Origin: Candidatus Intestinimonas stercorigallinarum
Lineage (GTDB): Bacteria > Bacillota > Clostridia > Oscillospirales > Oscillospiraceae
Direction of reading: 5' to 3'
DNA length: 9,311 nt
Assembly: GCA_019115345.1 (NCBI GenBank)
Contig: DXDV01000028.1
Coordinates: forward strand, 1-9,311
Shown here: piece by piece, positions 5,412-9,311 of the stretch
How the letters are laid out: each line of letters opens with the position of its first letter
Position numbering within the stretch: position 1 is the first letter of the stretch
Notes under the pieces: model-generated
Told to the model about the DNA's origin: nothing
Database searches by the model: none
What the model saw: the letters and a program-made list of their open reading frames with translations, nothing else
Position numbers and translations under genes: made by a program

Positions 5412-6080
5412 TCACAGCAGAGACCTCACGCGGTCCCAGATCTCACAGTGCAGCTCCTCCGGAGCGCGCACCGCGCCCGCCTCGTCCACGCAGGACACCT
5501 GCTGCCAGCCCCCCAGCCGGGCGGCGGTCAGGGCGGCCTGCCGGCAGCGGCGGAGGTAGGCGGTGTCCACCTCGTGGATGTCACCGGTGGTGTGGGTCTC
5601 CCCCTCCCGGCGGCGGAGCATCTCCACCGCCCGCTCGGTGGGCATGTCCAGGTAGAGGACCAGGTCCGGGGCGGGCAGCCCCAGCTTCCGGTACTCAAAG
5701 TCGTAGAGCCAGCGGAGAAAGGCCTCCCGCTCCCCCTCCGGCAGCTTGCCGGTCTGGTGGACGGCGTTGGAGGTGGTGTAGCGGTCGGCCAGGATGAGCC
5801 CGCCCCCCTCGTAGTCGGTCCCCCAGACCTTCTTGTAGGAGGCGTAGCGGTCCACGGCGTAGAAGGTGGAGGCGGCGTAGGCGTTCACGTCGTCGGGGCG
5901 GGAGCCGAACTCGCCCCCCAGATACATCCGCACCAGGGCCGACGAGGGCTCCCGGTACTGGGGAAAGACGATGCGGTGGAAGGGCCTGCCCTCCGCCTCC
6001 AGCCGTCGGCACAAAAGGGAGAACTGGGTGGATTTGCCCGACCCGTCGGTGCCCTCCAGCACGATGAGCCTGCCCTTCAT
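5412..6080 (-). CDS. tmk: Thymidylate kinase family protein (dTMP kinase, divergent clade)
   Basis: This 222-residue protein has a P-loop, GTDGSGKST (10-18), a DRY motif (99-101, in ADRYTTSNAVHQ) and VLYLDMPTERAVEML (141-155), the order of the thymidylate kinase family. It should phosphorylate dTMP to dTDP with ATP for DNA synthesis. Compared with the classical enzyme, the FTREPGGT stretch after the P-loop is replaced by FPQYREPSSALVRMYL (39-54), and the motif after DRY reads SNAVHQ instead of S-x-AYQ. This matches a clade I associate with Clostridia. A related deoxynucleoside or nucleotide substrate is possible. The ATG at 6080 overlaps the stop of the WecG-type gene (ATGA), so translation is likely coupled; the ribosome binding site (GGGGAAGGG) is poor. 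The frame continues 76 codons upstream, but that part lies inside the neighbouring gene and is not the true N-terminus. Confidence 0.85.
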   Translation of the reverse strand: MKGRLIVLEGTDGSGKSTQFSLLCRRLEAEGRPFHRIVFPQYREPSSALVRMYLGGEFGSRPDDVNAYAASTFYAVDRYASYKKVWGTDYEGGGLILADRYTTSNAVHQTGKLPEGEREAFLRWLYDFEYRKLGLPAPDLVLYLDMPTERAVEMLRRREGETHTTGDIHEVDTAYLRRCRQAALTAARLGGWQQVSCVDEAGAVRAPEELHCEIWDRVRSLL

Positions 6081-6805
6081 CCCTTCCCCGCCTTTCCCCG
6101 CTCGCCCAGGGCGGAGAGCAGAAAGAGCGGCAGCCGGGCCATGCGGCCGATGCGCTTGGGCTCCTTCGTCAGGCGGTAGAGCCACTCCAGGCCCAGCCTC
6201 TGCCAGGACTCCGGAGCCCGCTCCACCACCCCGGCAAAGACATCCAGGCTCCCACCCAGACCGGCCATGAGCCGGGCGCCGGTGGCGGGGCCGTTTTTCA
6301 CCATCCAATACTCCTGCTTGGGGGCCCCCAGGCAGACAAAGACCACGTCGGCCTCCGCCGCCCGAACGGCCTCCACCACGGGGGCGTCCTCTTTGAAGTA
6401 CCCGTCGTGGGTGCCGCAGATGATAAGGCCCGGGTATTTGGCCTCCAGCCGGGCGGCGGCGGTCTCGGCCACGCCGGGCTTGGCCCCCAGCAGATAGAGC
6501 CGCAGGCCGGTTTTCGCCATGCGCTCCATGAGCTTCCCGGCGAAGTCGATGCCGGGGCAGCGGCCCTTCAGCGGGCGGCCCAGGAGCTTGGCGGCGTACA
6601 CTACCCCGATGCCGTCGGGCAGCACCAGGTCGGCCCCGTTGAGGGCCTGCCGGAAGGGCTCCTCCCGCCGGGCCCGGTCCACCAGCTCGGGGTTGGGGGT
6701 CACAACATAGTGGAAGCCCCCCTCCTCTATCATCCCGGCGGCCGCGCCAGCCGCCTCGTCCAGGGTCAGGTCGTCAAAGCCGACCCCCATGATCTCTGTC
6801 CGCAA
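6077..6805 (-). CDS. WecG/TagA/CpsF family glycosyltransferase
   Basis: This protein (242 residues from the preferred start) belongs to glycosyltransferase family GT26. In Gram-positives, TagA adds N-acetylmannosamine to undecaprenyl-linked GlcNAc, the committed step of wall teichoic acid linkage-unit synthesis, at the inner membrane face. TPNPE (36-40), LPDGIGVVYAAKLLG (62-76, with D64 at the conserved active-site aspartate), GAPKQE (160-165), GGSLDVFAG (184-192) and RAPESWQRLGLEWLYRL (196-212) are family hallmarks. The C-terminal basic segment (EPKRIGRMARLPLFLL) is the membrane-contact appendage. I prefer the TTG start at 6805: GGAGG lies eight bases before it, and the promoter at 6838-6866 would place the ATG at 6829 almost at the transcript end. 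With the ATG at 6829 the protein has 250 residues. It is the first gene of the cluster. The acceptor sugar cannot be read from sequence. Confidence 0.9.
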   Translation of the reverse strand: MRTEIMGVGFDDLTLDEAAGAAAGMIEEGGFHYVVTPNPELVDRARREEPFRQALNGADLVLPDGIGVVYAAKLLGRPLKGRCPGIDFAGKLMERMAKTGLRLYLLGAKPGVAETAAARLEAKYPGLIICGTHDGYFKEDAPVVEAVRAAEADVVFVCLGAPKQEYWMVKNGPATGARLMAGLGGSLDVFAGVVERAPESWQRLGLEWLYRLTKEPKRIGRMARLPLFLLSALGERGKAGKG

Positions 6806-6813
6806 GGCACATG

Positions 6814-6818
6814 CCTCC
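6814..6818 (-). promoter_or_regulatory. GGAGG ribosome binding site deciding the TTG start of the WecG-type gene
   Basis: GGAGG (minus strand, 6818-6814) stands eight bases before the TTG at 6805. The in-frame ATGs at 6829, 6826 and 6820 lie before or at this site and have no comparable signal, so the Shine-Dalgarno itself would be inside the coding region if they were used. Confidence 0.6.
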
Positions 6819-6837
6819 ATTTTCATCATTCTCAGCC

Positions 6838-6866
6838 ATCATACCACAGGAGCGCCCAAAAGTCCA
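6838..6866 (-). promoter_or_regulatory. Sigma-A-type promoter for the wecG-tmk-DJ1-folate cluster
   Basis: On the minus strand TGGACT (6866-6861) and TATGAT (6843-6838) are 17 bases apart, and the -10 is preceded by TG-G, an extended -10. The start of transcription should fall near 6831. No terminator is visible between the four downstream genes. Confidence 0.5.
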
Positions 6867-6911
6867 TCGGAACCTGCCCGCCCTTCCGCAAGTTTCATGA
6901 AAAATTAAGCA

Positions 6912-6939
6912 TTGACTTTTTGAAAAAAGAGGCTATAAT
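6912..6939 (+). promoter_or_regulatory. Strong sigma-A promoter for the ABC importer operon
   Basis: TTGACT (6912-6917) and TATAAT (6934-6939) are 16 bases apart, nearly consensus, in an AT-rich island. Transcription should start near 6946, leaving about 60 bases before the ATG at 7007, too short for a T-box or other large riboswitch. Confidence 0.8.
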
Positions 6940-7006
6940 ACAGACAATACTTTAACGCAAAAAAGCAGTGAAGTATCCAACCTGCACCATTGGAAGGATG
7001 AGAAGA

Positions 7007-8011
7007 ATGAAAGTTTTGTCTAAAATGACCACCCTGGCCGCCGCCAGCGCCCTGGTCCTCTCTCTGGCCGCCTGCGGCGGCACCGACAACAGCTCCACTC
7101 CCGCCCCGGACGCCTCCACCCCCGCCGAGGGCGCCGCCGCCTACACCGTGGGCATCTGCCAGCAGATGACCCACGAGGCGCTGGACGCCGCCACCCAGGG
7201 CTTCAAGGACGCCCTCAATGAGAAGCTGCCCGGCCAGGTCACCTTTGAGGAGCAGGACGCCGGCGGCGAGTACGCCAACTGCGGCACCATCATGGACGGC
7301 TTCGTGGCCGAGGGCGTGGACCTCATTCTGGCCAACGCCACCTACCCCCTCCAGGCCGCCGCCTCCGCCACCGGGGACATTCCCATCCTGGGCACCTCGG
7401 TGACCGACTACGCCACCGCCCTCTCCATCGAGGACTGGAGCGGCACCGTGGGCGGCAACATCTCCGGCACCTCCGACCTGGCCCCCCTGGACCAGCAGGC
7501 CGCCATGCTCCAGGAGCTCTTCCCCGACGCTGAAAACGTGGGCCTCCTCTACTGCTCCGGTGAGCCCAACTCCGTCTACCAGGTGGAGACCATCCAGGGC
7601 TACCTGGAGGAGATGGGCTACACCTGCACCCAGTACGCCTTCACCGACGTCAACGACCTCTCCTCCGTGGCCCAGACCGCCTGCGACAGCTCCGACGTCA
7701 TCTATATCCCCACCGACAACACCGCCGCCGCCAACACCGAGACCATCGCCAACGTGGTCATCCCCGCCGGGGTGCCCGTCATCGCCGGTGAGAGCGGCAT
7801 CTGCTCCGGCTGCGGCGTGGCCACCCTGTCCATCAGCTACTACGACATCGGCTACACCACCGGCGAGATGGCCGCCCAGATCCTCACCGGCGAGGCCGAC
7901 ATCTCCACCATGCCCGTTCAGTACGCCCCCAGCGTGACCAAGATGTACAACGCCGCCAACTGCGAGGCCCTGGGCCTCACCATGCCCGAGGGATATGAGC
8001 CCATCGCCTGA
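7007..8011 (+). CDS. ABC importer substrate-binding lipoprotein (ABC_sub_bind/TrpX-like)
   Basis: This 334-residue protein starts at the ATG at 7007, with GGAAGG nine bases upstream. Residues 1-23 form a lipoprotein signal peptide: basic start (MKVLSK), hydrophobic core and lipobox SLAAC, with lipidated C23. A short Ser/Pro/Thr/Ala linker (about 26-45) follows, then a two-lobed periplasmic-binding-protein-like domain beginning YTVGICQQMTHEALDAATQG. The start, the central FPDAENVGLLYCSGEPNS stretch and the IPTDNTAAANTETIAN stretch fit the ABC_sub_bind family (PF04392), best known from streptococcal TrpX, which feeds aromatic amino acids to TrpY/TrpZ. It captures solute outside the membrane. 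Its codons are extremely C-rich at third positions, suggesting high expression, and it has its own strong promoter and a stem-loop after it. Permease and ATPase genes follow. The ligand is unknown. Confidence 0.88.
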   Translation: MKVLSKMTTLAAASALVLSLAACGGTDNSSTPAPDASTPAEGAAAYTVGICQQMTHEALDAATQGFKDALNEKLPGQVTFEEQDAGGEYANCGTIMDGFVAEGVDLILANATYPLQAAASATGDIPILGTSVTDYATALSIEDWSGTVGGNISGTSDLAPLDQQAAMLQELFPDAENVGLLYCSGEPNSVYQVETIQGYLEEMGYTCTQYAFTDVNDLSSVAQTACDSSDVIYIPTDNTAAANTETIANVVIPAGVPVIAGESGICSGCGVATLSISYYDIGYTTGEMAAQILTGEADISTMPVQYAPSVTKMYNAANCEALGLTMPEGYEPIA

Positions 8012-8033
8012 GCCCCTCTCCCCCTTCTAAAAT

Positions 8034-8075
8034 CACAAAAACAGCGGGGCGCTCTGCGCCTCCGCTGTTTTTGTG
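8034..8075 (+). terminator. Intrinsic terminator-like stem-loop between lipoprotein and permease genes
   Basis: Perfect 14-bp arms (8034-8047 and 8062-8075) continue into an inner GGCGC/GCGCC stem (8048-8052, 8056-8060) with loop TCT and one bulged T at 8061, giving a stem of about 19 bp. The 3' arm carries TTTTT. As permease and ATPase have no other obvious promoter, read-through is likely. The stem would then lower their expression relative to the binding protein and shield its message. Confidence 0.8.
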
Positions 8076-8120
8076 CGTTTCCCGCCCGCGGCGAAATCCA
8101 CCTTTTGGAGGTACCGACCT

Positions 8121-9068
8121 ATGGACTTTTTGCTCTCCTTTTTCAACTCCCTACCCGGCGCCTTCGGCCAGGGCCTGGCCTGGGGCATCATGGCCATCGG
8201 CGTCTATATCACCTACCGCATCCTGGACGTGGCCGACCTGACCGTGGACGGCTCCCTGGCCACCGGCGGCGCCGTGGCCGCCCTGGGCATCACCATGGGC
8301 CTCAACCCCTGGGTCGCCCTGGTCCTGGCCATCCTGGCCGGCATGGCCGCCGGGCTGGTCACCGGGCTGCTCCACACCGCCTGCGGCATCCCCGCCATCC
8401 TCTCGGGCATCCTGACCCAGCTGGCCCTCTACTCCATCAACCTGCGCATCATGGCCATCGGCAGCGACGCCAGCACCAAAGCCACCCTGGCCCTGAGCGT
8501 GGACAAGCAGTCCCTCCTCCTCTCCTCCCGCTACATCCGGGAGGTGAGCCTCCGCAACCCCCTGCTGCTGCTGGGCGTCCTCACCGTGGTGGTCATCGCC
8601 GTGCTCTACTGGTTCTTCGGCACCGAGCTGGGCTGCTCCCTCCGGGCCACCGGCGCCAACCCCAGCATGGCCCGGGCCCAGGGCATCAACACCAATGCCG
8701 ACAAGGTACTGGGCCTGGTGGTGTCCAACGGCCTGGTGGCCCTCTCCGGCGGCCTGCTGGCCCAGTACCAGGGCAGCTCCACCGTGGACATGGGCCGGGG
8801 CGCCATCGTCATCGGCCTGGCCGCCGTCATCATCGGCGAGGTGCTGCTGGGCAAGGTCTTCGTCAACTTCGCCCTCAAGCTCCTCTCCGCCATCATCGGC
8901 GCCATCATCTACTACGTGGTCATCACCCTGGTCCTCCGGCTGGGCCTGGAGTCCACCGACCTGAAGCTGCTCACCGCCCTGGTGGTGGCCATCTTCCTCA
9001 CCATCCCCTACTGGAAGGGCAAGTATTTCACCAAGACCGTTCGGAAGGAGGGCGCCCCCAATGCTTGA
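8121..9068 (+). CDS. ABC importer permease (BPD_transp_2-like, TrpY type)
   Basis: This 315-residue protein is predicted to be the membrane channel of the importer. About eight or nine hydrophobic spans are visible, the first near residues 13-30 and the last ending at about 303 before a basic tail (YWKGKYFTKTVRKE). YRILDVADLTVDGSLATGG (31-49) is the family's typical re-entrant start, seen in permeases paired with ABC_sub_bind lipoproteins. GCSLRATGANPSMARAQGIN (about 174-193) is the cytoplasmic loop that contacts the ATPase, like the EAA-type loop of branched-chain amino acid permeases. The ATG at 8121 follows GGAGG with a nine-base spacer; an upstream in-frame ATG at 8073 lies inside the terminator stem and has no ribosome binding site. 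The ATPase gene overlaps its last eight bases, so the two are translationally coupled. Only one permease is present; a homodimer is expected. Confidence 0.92.
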   Translation: MDFLLSFFNSLPGAFGQGLAWGIMAIGVYITYRILDVADLTVDGSLATGGAVAALGITMGLNPWVALVLAILAGMAAGLVTGLLHTACGIPAILSGILTQLALYSINLRIMAIGSDASTKATLALSVDKQSLLLSSRYIREVSLRNPLLLLGVLTVVVIAVLYWFFGTELGCSLRATGANPSMARAQGINTNADKVLGLVVSNGLVALSGGLLAQYQGSSTVDMGRGAIVIGLAAVIIGEVLLGKVFVNFALKLLSAIIGAIIYYVVITLVLRLGLESTDLKLLTALVVAIFLTIPYWKGKYFTKTVRKEGAPNA

Positions 9069-9311
9069 GATCAAAGAGATCTGCAAGACCTTCAACCCCG
9101 GCACCATCAATGAGAAGCAGGCCCTCTGCGGGGTCTCCCTCACTCTGAACGACGGGGATTTCGTCACCGTCATCGGCGGCAACGGCGCCGGCAAGTCCAC
9201 CCTCCTCAACGCCGTGGCCGGGGTGTGGCCGGTGGATTCCGGCACCATCGCCATCGACGGCATCGACGTCACCTCCCTGCCCGAGCACAAGCGGGCCCGG
9301 TACATCGGCCG
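9061..9311 (+). CDS. ABC importer ATP-binding protein (TrpZ type, 3' end outside window)
   Basis: The frame starts at the ATG at 9061, overlapping the permease stop (ATGCTTGA), with AAGGAGG upstream inside the permease gene. The 83 complete residues visible start MLEIKEICKTFNPG. A long N-terminal strand pair leads to the Walker A motif GGNGAGKST at residues 40-48, and the core continues to SGTIAIDGIDVTSLPEHKRA (60-79), a typical approach to the Q-loop. The Q-loop, signature, Walker B and H-loop must lie beyond the right edge. It should hydrolyse ATP to drive the importer whose binding protein and permease lie just upstream. The family is clear; the substrate is not. Confidence 0.93.
   Translation, partial: MLEIKEICKTFNPGTINEKQALCGVSLTLNDGDFVTVIGGNGAGKSTLLNAVAGVWPVDSGTIAIDGIDVTSLPEHKRARYIG

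Noticed and set aside
6940..7006. T-box or other riboswitch upstream of the importer
   Set aside because: Only about 60 bases lie between predicted start and ATG, with no T-box motif or antiterminator/terminator pair.
8151..9305. 384-codon open frame on the minus strand
   Set aside because: It lies antisense to the permease and ATPase, which have clear family motifs; its Gly/Asp/His-rich composition is a mirror artefact.

Overview
The window reads as chromosomal DNA of a high-GC, low-complexity-free Firmicute, most like a gut Oscillospiraceae (Flavonifractor/Lawsonibacter/Oscillibacter type). The reasons are the strong C/G third-position bias, GGAGG-type ribosome binding sites, sigma-A promoters close to consensus (some with an extended -10), and Gram-positive gene neighbourhoods such as mltG next to a U32-family gene. 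The taxon is inferred from style and gene content, not from a marker gene.

Layout. Bases 1-1001 (minus strand) hold two small integral-membrane proteins of unknown function in tandem; the second runs off the left edge. Bases 1002-1424 carry no gene. They hold a terminator for the upstream U32 gene, an extended -10 promoter aimed at the membrane-protein pair and, between promoter and gene, a compact element (about 1040-1291) built almost wholly of perfect inverted repeats and bordered by a 7-bp direct repeat. Bases 1425-3883 (minus) hold mltG, a cell-wall lytic transglycosylase, followed by a U32-family tRNA-hydroxylation protein (TrhP type), an order also known from Bacillus. A 55-residue Cys/Gly-rich membrane micropeptide lies on the plus strand at 4019-4186, divergent from mltG and convergent with the next cluster. 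Bases 4261-6829 (minus) form a compact four-gene cluster: a WecG/TagA glycosyltransferase, a thymidylate-kinase-family protein, a DJ-1/PfpI protein and 5-formyltetrahydrofolate cyclo-ligase, with overlapping or closely spaced genes. From 6912 the plus strand carries an ABC importer operon: lipoprotein, terminator-like stem-loop, permease, ATPase (cut by the right edge).

How the genes fit together. The minus-strand cluster mixes wall-polymer glycosylation, dTTP supply, thiol/carbonyl protection and folate salvage; it looks like a housekeeping transcript rather than one pathway. MltG and the U32 protein likewise are housekeeping. The ABC importer is of the TrpX/TrpY/TrpZ type (ABC_sub_bind lipoprotein, BPD_transp_2-like permease), which imports small solutes such as aromatic amino acids in the relatives I know of; its substrate here cannot be read from sequence.

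Most worth a second look are the multi-hairpin element, which appears to have been inserted into the promoter/leader of the membrane-protein pair, and the Cys-rich micropeptide, which is short enough to be missed by routine annotation.
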